NCBI GenBank assembly: GCA_002717185.1
Contig: PBDC01000041.1
Coordinates: 1-15,541 of the forward strand
From: Rhodospirillaceae bacterium
GTDB taxonomy: Bacteria > Pseudomonadota > Alphaproteobacteria > UBA8366 > GCA-2717185
Reading direction: 5' to 3'
DNA: 15,541 bases
The notes under the pieces were generated by a model. The model was not told the DNA's origin. It ran no database searches and worked only from the letters and a program-made list of their open reading frames with translations. Positions within the stretch are counted from its first letter, which is position 1. Each line of letters starts with the position of its first letter. Shown here piece by piece: positions 1 to 7,397 of the stretch. Position numbers and translations under genes: made by a program.

Positions 1-1107
1 CATGTGGTCGGCGTAGCCGGCGATCTGTATCGGCCAGACGCGGATGATCGTGTGGTCGACTGCGACCGGCTGAATGGTGCGGATATGCACATTGCCGGTC
101 GAGCGCAGGATCATGTTCGGGTAGAAGACCGCGTTACTCATGCGGGTTCGCTGGAACATGTCCTCGTAACCGTCCTCACCGAGCTTTGCGATCATCTTCG
201 TTTTGTAGCTCTCCTCGCGCAGGTCGACCTTGCGGGAGTCGTCCGGGATTGTCAGGAAGGCCTGACCGTAATCCGCACCGTGGCATTCTGCGATATCGTA
301 GTAGGACTCCGCGTAGCCGACTTCCTGGTCCTCGCTGCCGCGCACCACCTTGTACCCGTCGGTGCTACCATAGGCGCGCTGCATCTGATGCCCGCCTTTC
401 TTGACCGAAGAGGCATGCGAGAATGGTGGATGGTACTCATCCATGCCGTTCTCGATCTGCATCTTCCAATTACCGCGGAACTCGTATTGGTGCACGCCGA
501 CGGGGATGGAAACGGTGCCCTCCGGCGCGCGTTCCAGAATGCCGTCGATGCCCTCGATCAGCGGGCCCATATGCTTGACCAGCCCGACGCGGGTGTCTGA
601 CAGGCAGCCGAAGATGAAGCCGCGATAATTCTCGACCCGCGGCACTTCGGCCAAATTGAGGCCCTCATCGGCAAGGAACTCGTCGGAATAGGCACCGCGA
701 TAGGGCACACCGGCGAGCCGCCCGGTCGTGTCGAAGATCCAGCCGTGGTAGGGGCACTGGAAGCGGTTGGTGTTGCCTTGTGCTTCGCGGCAGACGATAG
801 CGCCGCGATGGGTGCAGCGGTTGAAGAAGACGCGGATCGCGCCCTCCTTGTCGCGGCAGACAATGACTGGCTGGCGGCCGAGATGTGTGGTGAAGAAATC
901 ACCGGGCTCCGTGATCTGGCTTTCATGGGCCAGGAACACCCAGGCTCGACCGAAGATTCGCTCCATCTCCAGCTCGAAGATCGCCGGGTCGGTGTAGACG
1001 CTGCCATGGACCCGGTCGAGCTGCACCAAGGAGCCGATATCGTCTGGGTTCGCGACATGGCGGCGGCGTTTTGCCGCGACGGGCGTATCGACCAGTTTCG
1101 TTGTCAT
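1..1107 (-). CDS. Rieske aromatic ring-hydroxylating oxygenase, alpha subunit (3' end cut by window edge)
   Basis: This is the large subunit of a Rieske non-haem iron oxygenase, which hydroxylates or demethylates an aromatic substrate using electrons from a reductase. The frame is open for 369 codons and runs off the left edge, so the C-terminus is missing. The [2Fe-2S] site is visible as C98-x-H100 (NRCTHRGA) and C118-x-x-H121 (CPYHGW). The mononuclear iron site follows as ENGMDEYHPPFSH, with bridging D223 and ligands H226 and H231; the third, C-terminal acidic ligand would lie beyond the window. The ATG at 1107 is preceded by purine-rich AGGGATAGGGAA; the ATG at 1112 runs into a stop after two codons. 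It follows the two-domain VOC gene by 13 bases, so it is very likely cotranscribed. No beta subunit, ferredoxin or reductase is visible, and the substrate is unknown. Family assignment is secure; an O-demethylase is possible. Confidence 0.95.
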   Translation of the reverse strand, partial: MTTKLVDTPVAAKRRRHVANPDDIGSLVQLDRVHGSVYTDPAIFELEMERIFGRAWVFLAHESQITEPGDFFTTHLGRQPVIVCRDKEGAIRVFFNRCTHRGAIVCREAQGNTNRFQCPYHGWIFDTTGRLAGVPYRGAYSDEFLADEGLNLAEVPRVENYRGFIFGCLSDTRVGLVKHMGPLIEGIDGILERAPEGTVSIPVGVHQYEFRGNWKMQIENGMDEYHPPFSHASSVKKGGHQMQRAYGSTDGYKVVRGSEDQEVGYAESYYDIAECHGADYGQAFLTIPDDSRKVDLREESYKTKMIAKLGEDGYEDMFQRTRMSNAVFYPNMILRSTGNVHIRTIQPVAVDHTIIRVWPIQIAGYADHM

Positions 1108-1120
1108 CGCATTTTGTTCC

Positions 1121-2122
1121 CTATCCCTGAAACACCCAAAGAACTCCGTCGCCCGGCACTGGCAGGCCCGACAGCGTATCGTCGCCCTTCGGGTGATAGA
1201 ACTCCACCGCGAGCCCGTCTGGATCGCGCAGCACCGCGCTCAGCTTGGCGGGTGTATCCGTGACGGTTATCTCGAATCCCCTGTCACGCGCTGCGTTAAT
1301 GGAACATTGCAGATCGTCCAGGTCCTCGACCTGCAGCGAGAACCCGACCAGGCCCGGGCCCGGGACGGTCGCGGCTGGCACGATCAGCAAATCGTAACCG
1401 GTGCTCTCGGCCTGGTAGGCGCTGACCCCCATTTTTTTCGCGACCTGCTTCAGCCCGCCGACTTCGCTGATGAACGCTTCGACGGCAGGTGTTTCGGCGG
1501 CGAGCACTGCGCGTGTAATGCGTCGCGGGTGGAACATCGCGTCCTCGACCCGGCGGCTGTCGTTCGGGTCCACCGGCATCGGGCCAAGCGGGTTTTTGAT
1601 CGTCCGCCAGTCCCAGTTGGCGGTGACAAGATCCTCGCGCTCCGGGTTGAAGATGGCGCGCCAATCTTCCGTTGCGTCGGCGTAGAACTCGTGATAATTG
1701 CCTTCCGGATCGGCGATGTAGGCGCTGTGCGAGATCAAATGATCGGCGCTGAACTGGATTTTAAGCCCTTTATCGACTCCGTGTCGCAGCCGCTCCACCA
1801 GAACGGCTTCGCTCTCCATTTCCCAGGCTAGATGATTAAGGCCCGGCGCCTCGCCGCGATAGCTCGACGCCTGCACATAGCCGCCCCGGCCGCTTCGCAC
1901 TGCCCCGCCCTTGCACTGCATCAGCGCGATATCGTGATGCGTGTTGCCGTTCGACACGAACACCGCATCGATTCCCGGCTCGCGCCGTACCAGCTCGATG
2001 CCGGCGACCTCGGTGTAAAACGATGTTGACTCTTCGAGGTCGCCGACGAACAGGTTTACATGACCGAGCCGGCGCGGCTTGAAGTCAACCTTGGGCAGGT
2101 TAAGTGCTGGGCTGCTGTCCAT
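1121..2122 (-). CDS. Two-domain VOC protein, extradiol dioxygenase-like
   Basis: This 333-residue protein has two vicinal-oxygen-chelate domains and resembles type I extradiol ring-cleavage dioxygenases of the catechol 2,3-dioxygenase or dihydroxybiphenyl dioxygenase kind. The N-terminal domain carries a full metal triad: H21 (GHVNLFV), H97 (LNHLAW) and E145 (NYHEFY). The C-terminal domain has lost the first two positions (TRAVLAA and LVGFSLQV) and keeps only the Glu region (AVEFYHP). In classical extradiol enzymes the iron sits in the C-terminal domain, so this arrangement is odd. The start at 2122 is chosen because GGGAG lies seven bases upstream; an ATG at 2161 in the same frame would add 13 residues before the conserved region. 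The Rieske gene begins 13 bases downstream, which suits a hydroxylation then ring-cleavage sequence. Ring cleavage itself is inferred; another VOC reaction is possible. Confidence 0.85.
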   Translation of the reverse strand: MDSSPALNLPKVDFKPRRLGHVNLFVGDLEESTSFYTEVAGIELVRREPGIDAVFVSNGNTHHDIALMQCKGGAVRSGRGGYVQASSYRGEAPGLNHLAWEMESEAVLVERLRHGVDKGLKIQFSADHLISHSAYIADPEGNYHEFYADATEDWRAIFNPEREDLVTANWDWRTIKNPLGPMPVDPNDSRRVEDAMFHPRRITRAVLAAETPAVEAFISEVGGLKQVAKKMGVSAYQAESTGYDLLIVPAATVPGPGLVGFSLQVEDLDDLQCSINAARDRGFEITVTDTPAKLSAVLRDPDGLAVEFYHPKGDDTLSGLPVPGDGVLWVFQG

Positions 2123-2199
2123 AACGCTGCTCCCAATCAATGTAATGGAAGGATAGGGCAACGGCGTTCCCGCTGCAAAAACCTGACTGTTCGGAGGCG

Positions 2200-2589
2200 C
2201 TACTTCCGCTTTTTTTCTACTGTCGGGCCGCCAGCTTCGCGCCAGGCAGGCATGCCGCCGCAGAGCTGGGCGACATTGTTTATACCCATATCCTTCAGCG
2301 CCTTGGCCGACAGGGCGGAGCGCGGGTTGCCGTTGCAGAAAAGGACGTAGGTCTTATCCTTGTCACCGTAGATCTCGCGGAAATAGGGGCTTTCTGGGTC
2401 GAACCAGAACTCGATCATGCCGCGGGGGGCGTGCTGCGAGCCTTCGATCGTGTCGCTTTTCTCGACTTCGCGGATATCGCGGACATCGACGAAGACCAAA
2501 TCGCCATCATTCTTTCGGGCCAAAGCGTCTTCGCAGGAGATAGATTCAAGTTCGGCCAAAGCGTCTTCGGCCATTTTCATGATGCCCAT
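2200..2589 (-). CDS. Rhodanese-domain protein
   Basis: This single-domain rhodanese of 129 residues belongs to a family that transfers sulfur from a donor such as thiosulfate through a persulfide on a cysteine. The catalytic loop is CNGNPRSA with C85 as nucleophile. The domain shows the usual VFVDVRD strand near residues 32-38 and the GGMPAWREAGGP ending typical of rhodaneses. No signal peptide or membrane segment is visible, so it is probably cytoplasmic. The start at 2589 has GAGGG four bases upstream; Met4 and Met6 are alternatives. It lies between the flavin-monooxygenase fragment (66 bases upstream) and the extradiol-like gene (77 bases downstream) in the same direction. Its role in an aromatic pathway is unclear; sulfur relay to, or repair of, the Fe-S oxygenase would be speculation. 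Confidence 0.9.
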   Translation of the reverse strand: MGIMKMAEDALAELESISCEDALARKNDGDLVFVDVRDIREVEKSDTIEGSQHAPRGMIEFWFDPESPYFREIYGDKDKTYVLFCNGNPRSALSAKALKDMGINNVAQLCGGMPAWREAGGPTVEKKRK

Positions 2590-2655
2590 ATTGCCCTCGT
2601 TTTTCCAGTTTGTTTCTATTGTCTTCGCTGCGCAGTATAGAACCCAGGGCAGCGT

Positions 2656-2949
2656 CTATATCCTGGTCATCACATCCTGTGCAAACCACTCGATCTGCTC
2701 GTTCATCTCGGCCACGCTGTCGGCTGGTATCATTAGAGCGCAGCAATGGTCGACACCGATCGACTTCAAATGCGCGATTTTTTCGAACACCGTGTCCGGT
2801 GAGCCGACTAGATTGGCGGTAACTTGCTGACTCAAATCACGGCCGGTATAGGCAAGCGATTTTCGGTGCGCGACGAGTTCGCTCGCAATAAATTTCACTT
2901 CCGCTTCCTCGTCCGTTTTGGCGAGTAGCAACGAGAATCGTGGCGGCAT
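2656..2949 (-). pseudogene. Orphan C-terminal fragment of a luciferase-like (LLM) flavin monooxygenase
   Basis: This 97-codon frame matches only the last part of luciferase-like flavin-dependent oxidoreductases: a strand and helix (RFSLLLAKTDEEAEVKF), then the typical ending LVGSPDTVFEKIAHLKSIGV and EQIEWFAQDVM. Complete members have about 330-380 residues, so roughly the first 240-270, including most of the barrel and flavin site, are absent. The frame cannot be extended: an in-frame TGA lies at 2962-2964, inside the end of the TauD-like gene. The missing part was not found elsewhere in the window. The fragment has its own ATG with AGGA six bases upstream, eight bases after the TauD-like stop, so it may still be translated. 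It is most simply a 5'-deleted remnant; a retained small partner protein is the alternative. Confidence 0.7.
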
Positions 2950-2957
2950 TCTCAGTC

Positions 2958-3989
2958 CTATTCAGCCGCGGAGACGGCGACGCCCTGGCGGAAGCCGTTG
3001 TTGTAACGGGTGGCAAAGTCAGGGGCCAACAGGCGACCTTCGCCCTCACGTCGGTTGATCCAAAGACGAAGCAGCAGTCGTTTGCGCGCCCGCTCCGGCC
3101 AGTCGGTGAAGTTGCTGCGCGCGTGCAGCACCATGTGATTGTTCAGTAGCTGCAGGTCGCCCGGTTGCAGCGGGAAGTCAAGCCGCACTTCTGGTGCGAC
3201 GGTCAGGTCGGCGATGAAAGACAGCGCTTCGCGCTCCATCGCGGTTAGCTTTTCACCCATTTTCTCGGCCGCGGTTTCGATGGCGCGCCGATTGAAGCGG
3301 CAGGACAGGCGCCCGTCATGGTAGCTGAACACCGGTACTCGGTTGCTTGTGACCTCGTTCGATTTCCCGGTCACCCCTTCGCCGCGCACGTCGTAATGGA
3401 AGCCGCGATACAGCAGGTCGAGATATTCGGGATGCCGGTGTACTACTTCGTTATAGATCGTCATGGCGCTGGCGATCATGTTCTGACCGCCTTCCTTGGC
3501 CTGACGCACGCAGAGTAGCCCGACGATATCTGAACTGTCATTGTGCGGGTGTAGGGGGGCACTGGTGGTGTAGCCGCGCGCATTGGGTGCGCGGATGTCG
3601 ACGCCGATATCCTCGACCCGGCCGATCAAATCGCCTTTGGCATTCTGCGAGATCATGTCTCCGAGATGGACCGCGATGCCCCAATAGAGTCGATAGAGAG
3701 ACGGCTCATCATATTTTTCGACCGGCAGACCACGCAGCAGGGTGAAGCCGCACCCATCCTCCAGTTCGTCCAGCATGCCGGCCAGGACGGGTCCCAGGAC
3801 AGGCAGTTGAAAGGCGGCGCGCGAGAATTCGAGCGGTGCCAGCCCTGCTTCGGTCACATCTGCGAGGGCTGTATCAAGATCGTTGAGCTCTGCGTTTGTC
3901 AGTTGATGGGCCCAATCGGTGCCGTTAGCGTAGTCGCATCCGTACCAAGAGGAAGGGTCGGTAACTGGACCTTCATGACGGTCAGGCAC
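2958..3989 (-). CDS. TauD/TfdA-family Fe(II)/2-oxoglutarate-dependent oxygenase
   Basis: This 343-residue protein belongs to the TauD/TfdA superfamily, which uses iron and 2-oxoglutarate to hydroxylate a substrate, often releasing an aldehyde from an ether, amine or sulfonate. The facial triad is visible as HPHND (H149 and D151) and a distal His at H289 (LHARS); R308 in LLLRLWI is the likely 2-oxoglutarate carboxylate anchor. The start is GTG at 3989, supported by AGGAG eight bases upstream; no early in-frame ATG exists. A nearby ATG at 3976 is in another frame. The gene follows the small VOC gene by 61 bases and is followed after eight bases by the flavin-monooxygenase fragment. The substrate is unknown. 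Its place in the cluster suggests a side-chain or ether oxidation step, but that is inference. Confidence 0.92.
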   Translation of the reverse strand: MPDRHEGPVTDPSSWYGCDYANGTDWAHQLTNAELNDLDTALADVTEAGLAPLEFSRAAFQLPVLGPVLAGMLDELEDGCGFTLLRGLPVEKYDEPSLYRLYWGIAVHLGDMISQNAKGDLIGRVEDIGVDIRAPNARGYTTSAPLHPHNDSSDIVGLLCVRQAKEGGQNMIASAMTIYNEVVHRHPEYLDLLYRGFHYDVRGEGVTGKSNEVTSNRVPVFSYHDGRLSCRFNRRAIETAAEKMGEKLTAMEREALSFIADLTVAPEVRLDFPLQPGDLQLLNNHMVLHARSNFTDWPERARKRLLLRLWINRREGEGRLLAPDFATRYNNGFRQGVAVSAAE

Positions 3990-4050
3990 GGGGCGGACTC
4001 CTAAAATTTGTTATGGGGCATGTTTGACTATACACGAACGCTTGATTGTT

Positions 4051-4461
4051 CTACGGCGACGCGCCGAAAAACGCCTGTAGTTCAGGTTCCATGCTGCTCG
4101 CGTCCCATTCGAACAGTTCCAGCAATACACCGTCCGGGGCGGAAACCATGATGTAGCGCCAGGCGCCGAAGTCTCTTATGTCGGAGCGGAAGCTTTGGCC
4201 CTTAGCTTTCAGGTGCCCGACTAGCCCGTGCAGATCATCGGTGCGGATGCCAACATGGTGCACCGCGCCTCCGCGATCGCCGCGTGGCGGCTGATCGTAG
4301 AGATGCAGGCGTCCGCTGCCGACATTCATAAAGACGTTGCGCTGGTCAGCAACGGTGCCGTCATAGGCCACTTCGGCGCCGAGCATTTCCACCCACCAGG
4401 CAATGGTGGCGTTGATGTCGCTGCAGAACAGGTGGACGTGATGCAAGTGCGCTTCGGCCAT
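4051..4461 (-). CDS. Single-domain VOC (glyoxalase/dioxygenase superfamily) protein
   Basis: This 136-residue protein has one vicinal-oxygen-chelate domain. Likely metal ligands are H8 (HHVHLF), H69 (AVHHVGI) and E115 (LLELFEW), the usual spacing for the fold. Such small members normally dimerise and can be isomerases, lyases, dioxygenases or binding proteins; the sequence does not decide which. The start codon lies eight bases after the UbiD stop and has only a weak ribosome binding site (TTGAGACC), which suggests translation coupled to the decarboxylase gene. That tight coupling points to a linked step, for instance acting on the decarboxylated product. It has no signal peptide and is presumably cytoplasmic. 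Confidence 0.85.
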   Translation of the reverse strand: MAEAHLHHVHLFCSDINATIAWWVEMLGAEVAYDGTVADQRNVFMNVGSGRLHLYDQPPRGDRGGAVHHVGIRTDDLHGLVGHLKAKGQSFRSDIRDFGAWRYIMVSAPDGVLLELFEWDASSMEPELQAFFGASP

Positions 4462-4469
4462 CTATGGTC

Positions 4470-5972
4470 TCAATCCAGAAGATGGCCGAATTTCTCGCGT
4501 GCCCGTTTCAGCGAATCCGCGCTGGGCTGGTTAATCTCTGGGAAATCGTCGCGCCAATGATAGGGGATGCAGGCGTCGATGATCATGCGGGAATTGACCA
4601 GATTGCCTACTTCTCGTTCCCAAGGAGGCAGGCGAGGATCCGATTTCTGTGCCTTGCCGCCGCGGATCAGGTCGAAATCTTCCGCCGGATCGGCGCGGGT
4701 CAGGGCTGCGTAGATCAGCTCGTCCAAATTGGTGACGTCCACGTCCGAGTCGGTGACAATAACCCAACGATTAGCGTCGACGCCGGTACGGCACATAGAA
4801 GCGACGTGTCCGGCTTGCCGCGCGTGTCCGACATAGCGTTGCTCGATTGCGACGGCCAGAAGCATACGTGAACCGCCGACCTCGTGGCACCAGGTCGCGG
4901 TGACGCCAGGGACACCGGCGGCTTCCAGATCCTTCTTCAGGAAGGGTGAACGGACGATCGCCCGGAAGCGGGAATATTCGTCCGGCAGGCGTTGCGGCGC
5001 GAAGCCGAGCAGGATTGGGTCGTTGCGGTAGTAAACTGCCTCGACATCGATCACCGGGTTAACTCGGCCCTTTTCTGTATAGGTGCCGGTCCAGTCGCCG
5101 AATGGGCCTTCCGGTTCCATGCGGTTGGCATCCACATATCCTTCGATGACGATTTCGGCATTGGCAGGGATCGGCAGTCCGGTAACTTTTGCCGAAACCA
5201 CGTCAATTGGTTTTCCACGCAACCCTCCTGCGACATCGTACTCCGAAACGCCTTCAGGAATGTCGCGGCCGCCCATGATGAAAGTCAGTGGATCGCCGCC
5301 AACCACGATGGCGACCGGCATGCGTTCGGCGCGTGCAGTATATTTCTTTAGGTGTAGGTCCGCGTGGCGACCGGGTAACACGTTGTGCGCGACGGTATTT
5401 TTGTCCTTGAGCATCAACCGGTAGGAGCCGAGGTTGATCGAACCGGTCTCAGGATCGCGGGTGATATGGTAGCAGCCGGTACCGATATAGCGGCCACCAT
5501 CATTTTCGTGCCAGTGTGGTGTGGGGAAAATCTCGAGATTGATATCGTTGCCCCGCATGACGTTTTCGAAGATGGGGCCGTCCTCGACAGTTCTTGGCGC
5601 AATCAGCTTCTCATTACCGTGATAAATATCTGCGAAGGCGTTGCTTAGCGCGACTTTTCCCAGATCGGTTGGAAACCCCAGGGTCATGTTTTTGCGTCTG
5701 CCGCCAAAAATGTTGACCAGCACGCGAGAGCCTTTGAGCGCGCCGGGTACTTTACCAAACAGCACCGAAGGCGCCCCGTCATCATGGCTGACTAGCTCTG
5801 CCGCCATACCGATTTCTTCCTGCCAACTCGCGCCATTGATATGGCGAAGCTCGCCCAACCGTTCTGCTTCTGTAATCCAGTCACGCAAATCTTCATAGGG
5901 GATCTGGTGTTTCAGATTGCTGCCCTTTCCGCTCGCTAGTCTCGCCTCAGCGCCGGCTATTTCGCCTACCAT
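4470..5972 (-). CDS. UbiD-family prenylated-FMN-dependent decarboxylase
   Basis: This 500-residue protein matches the full length of UbiD-type decarboxylases, which reversibly decarboxylate aromatic or alpha,beta-unsaturated acids with prenylated FMN. The family signature EGPFGDWTGTY is present, giving catalytic E288 and D293, with the partner arginine at R185 (INLGSYRLML). Asp at the last position is also found in UbiD itself, whereas ferulic-acid decarboxylases have Glu. The cofactor-binding stretch GTGCYHITRDPETG precedes it. The ATG at 5972 has GGGGGAC just upstream. No UbiX-type prenyltransferase is in the window, so the cofactor must be made elsewhere. It heads the packed series of oxygenase genes, which argues for a catabolic aromatic-acid decarboxylase rather than ubiquinone synthesis. 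The substrate is unknown; 4-hydroxybenzoate, protocatechuate or phthalate-like acids are examples only. Confidence 0.92.
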   Translation of the reverse strand: MVGEIAGAEARLASGKGSNLKHQIPYEDLRDWITEAERLGELRHINGASWQEEIGMAAELVSHDDGAPSVLFGKVPGALKGSRVLVNIFGGRRKNMTLGFPTDLGKVALSNAFADIYHGNEKLIAPRTVEDGPIFENVMRGNDINLEIFPTPHWHENDGGRYIGTGCYHITRDPETGSINLGSYRLMLKDKNTVAHNVLPGRHADLHLKKYTARAERMPVAIVVGGDPLTFIMGGRDIPEGVSEYDVAGGLRGKPIDVVSAKVTGLPIPANAEIVIEGYVDANRMEPEGPFGDWTGTYTEKGRVNPVIDVEAVYYRNDPILLGFAPQRLPDEYSRFRAIVRSPFLKKDLEAAGVPGVTATWCHEVGGSRMLLAVAIEQRYVGHARQAGHVASMCRTGVDANRWVIVTDSDVDVTNLDELIYAALTRADPAEDFDLIRGGKAQKSDPRLPPWEREVGNLVNSRMIIDACIPYHWRDDFPEINQPSADSLKRAREKFGHLLD

Positions 5973-6282
5973 GTGTCCCCCGCTTTGATGAAACCCGAGA
6001 ATTATGGCGTGCGACAGGGTGGATTGTCACGACGCGGCTGTTTAGGACGCTATCGGGTTGGCGGTTTGCAGCTATTTGGTGATTATTTTTGGCATGAGGC
6101 TCAAAAACGTAGCTGTCAAGACCGGTATGGGCTGCAGCCTGCTCTTTATGCATCCGCAAATTACGAAAGCCGAGCTGGTGTGTTTTTTTGGAGGTCGTGG
6201 AACGGTTTAAGGAAACCGGTGCCGGGAATGTGGTGTTCAAAGTCCAGCGCGATATGGAGGTTCTAGGCAAATAGGCGATATG
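5973..6282. other. 310-base intergenic gap between NHL gene and UbiD gene
   Basis: This stretch separates the transporter/NHL pair from the UbiD-led series and is the likely site of a separate promoter for the latter. A perfect TTGACA hexamer occurs on the minus strand at 6114-6119, but no good -10 element lies 16-18 bases from it, so no promoter is called. The right half (6094-6274) holds a possible frameshifted small plus-strand gene, described separately. An 8-base direct repeat, GCGATATG, is at 6249-6256 and 6275-6282. No convincing terminator hairpin was seen after the NHL gene. Confidence 0.6.
6094..6274 (+). pseudogene. Possible small gene, frameshifted at a T7 run
   Basis: From ATG at 6094 one plus-strand frame reads as a plausible peptide up to GTG TGT TTT TTT (KAELVCFF), then quickly meets a stop. 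The next frame, entered at the T7 run at 6183-6189, continues with LEVVERFKETGAGN, VVFKVQRDMEVLGK and then TAG at 6272. Removing one T joins the two into about 59 residues with ordinary amphipathic composition. No family is recognised. It could be a decayed gene, a phase-variable gene, a sequencing error in a homopolymer, or chance coding-like sequence. No strong ribosome binding site was seen before 6094. Confidence 0.25.
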
Positions 6283-7341
6283 TCAGGCGGCTGGGGCAAC
6301 CTTCCGAATGCGGTTATTCTCCGTATCGCCGATATAGAAAGCGCCATCCGGCCCGACGGCTACGCCGTGCGGTCTACCCAGCGACGCATCCTTGGCTGCG
6401 ATCCCGTCACCGTTGAAACCGTCGCTGCCGTTGCCGGCGACTGTAGAGACCTGGTCTGCTTGCAGGTCGACGAGCCGGATGGCATGGTTTTCGGTGTCGA
6501 CAACTAGAATATTTCCACGCCCGTCGAGTGTCATTTCTTTGGGCCGGTCGAAGATGGCCGTCGCGGCGGGACCGCCGTCACCGCCAAAGCCTGTCTCACC
6601 CGTGCTGGCGATAGTGGAAATCGCACCCGTTGAAGCATCCACCAGGCGGATGGTACTGCCCTGTCGTTCCATAATGTAGACGCTGCCGTCGTTGGGGTCG
6701 CAGGCGACAGCACGCGCGCCAAATATTCCGGCAGATGCAGCAGATCCGTCATCGCCGTCATGCACTGCTTCACCAGTGCCGGCGAAGGTCGTGATTGAGT
6801 TACTTGCCATGTCGACGACGCGCACCCGGTTGTCGGACACGTCGGCGATGTATAGGCGTGATCCATCAGGCGAAAAGGCAAGACCGTTCGGCTCGACCAT
6901 TCCAGCTTGATCGGCCGGTCCGCCATCGCCTGAAAAGGCCGCCTTTCCGTTGCCGGCGAAAGTAGTGACAATTCCTGTGTCGGCGCTGATCTTCCGGACT
7001 ACGGCGTTGTGCCGGTCCGCAGTGTAAAGGTTGCCGTTGCCATCGATGGTAATGCCATAAGGTTCGTTGAAGGTGGCCTCGGTCGCGAGACCATCATCGC
7101 CTGAATATCCCACCGTACCTGTGCCAGCGATGCGTTCCATGATACCGTTTGAAGCGTTGATCCGTCGGATGCAGTGGTTAAACGTATCGGTGAAAACCAA
7201 ATTGCCTGCGCCGTCGAATATCAAGTCAAATGGGTTGTTCAGTGCGGCTTGGGTCGCGGGCCCGCCGTCACCCGACAAGCCGATGGCGCCGTTCCCCGCT
7301 ACGGTTGAAATTACCCATTGTGAATAGGGTGCGTCGCTCAT
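6283..7341 (-). CDS. Six-repeat NHL beta-propeller protein
   Basis: This 352-residue protein is almost entirely made of six NHL-type repeats of about 57 residues. Each has the pattern AGNG..G.SGDGGPA, then P..L..D..GN, then a YxxDxxNxxIRxI-like strand (for example FTDTFNHCIRRI and IGDTENNRIRKV). Six repeats predict a closed six-bladed propeller. Repeat 4 is the most divergent (VYIMERQGSTIRLV). There is no signal peptide or membrane segment, so it looks cytoplasmic, which is notable because many such repeat proteins are exported. The ATG at 7341 has an excellent AAGGAGAGG ribosome binding site. It follows the transporter gene by 56 bases in the same direction, so the two are probably cotranscribed. 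Function is unknown: a scaffold, ligand sensor, or lactonase/lyase-like enzyme are all possible, and no catalytic residue can be assigned. Confidence 0.9.
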   Translation of the reverse strand: MSDAPYSQWVISTVAGNGAIGLSGDGGPATQAALNNPFDLIFDGAGNLVFTDTFNHCIRRINASNGIMERIAGTGTVGYSGDDGLATEATFNEPYGITIDGNGNLYTADRHNAVVRKISADTGIVTTFAGNGKAAFSGDGGPADQAGMVEPNGLAFSPDGSRLYIADVSDNRVRVVDMASNSITTFAGTGEAVHDGDDGSAASAGIFGARAVACDPNDGSVYIMERQGSTIRLVDASTGAISTIASTGETGFGGDGGPAATAIFDRPKEMTLDGRGNILVVDTENHAIRLVDLQADQVSTVAGNGSDGFNGDGIAAKDASLGRPHGVAVGPDGAFYIGDTENNRIRKVAPAA

Positions 7342-7397
7342 TTAAACCTCTCCTTCCGCCACCTTCATGTCAGTATACTGACTTAGTGGCGACAACG

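Noticed and set aside
4..1263. Long plus-strand open frames opposite the Rieske gene
   Set aside because: They lie antisense to a gene with clear Rieske and iron-site motifs and have no recognisable domain; they are GC-driven shadow frames.
5094..5111. Asp instead of Glu at the last catalytic position of the UbiD protein
   Set aside because: UbiD-type members commonly have Asp here, so it is not a defect.
6114..6119. Perfect TTGACA on the minus strand upstream of the UbiD gene
   Set aside because: No acceptable -10 element lies at the required distance.
5947..6270. 107-codon minus-strand frame upstream of the UbiD start
   Set aside because: It overlaps the UbiD start region in another frame, has no family resemblance and a disordered-looking composition; probably noncoding.
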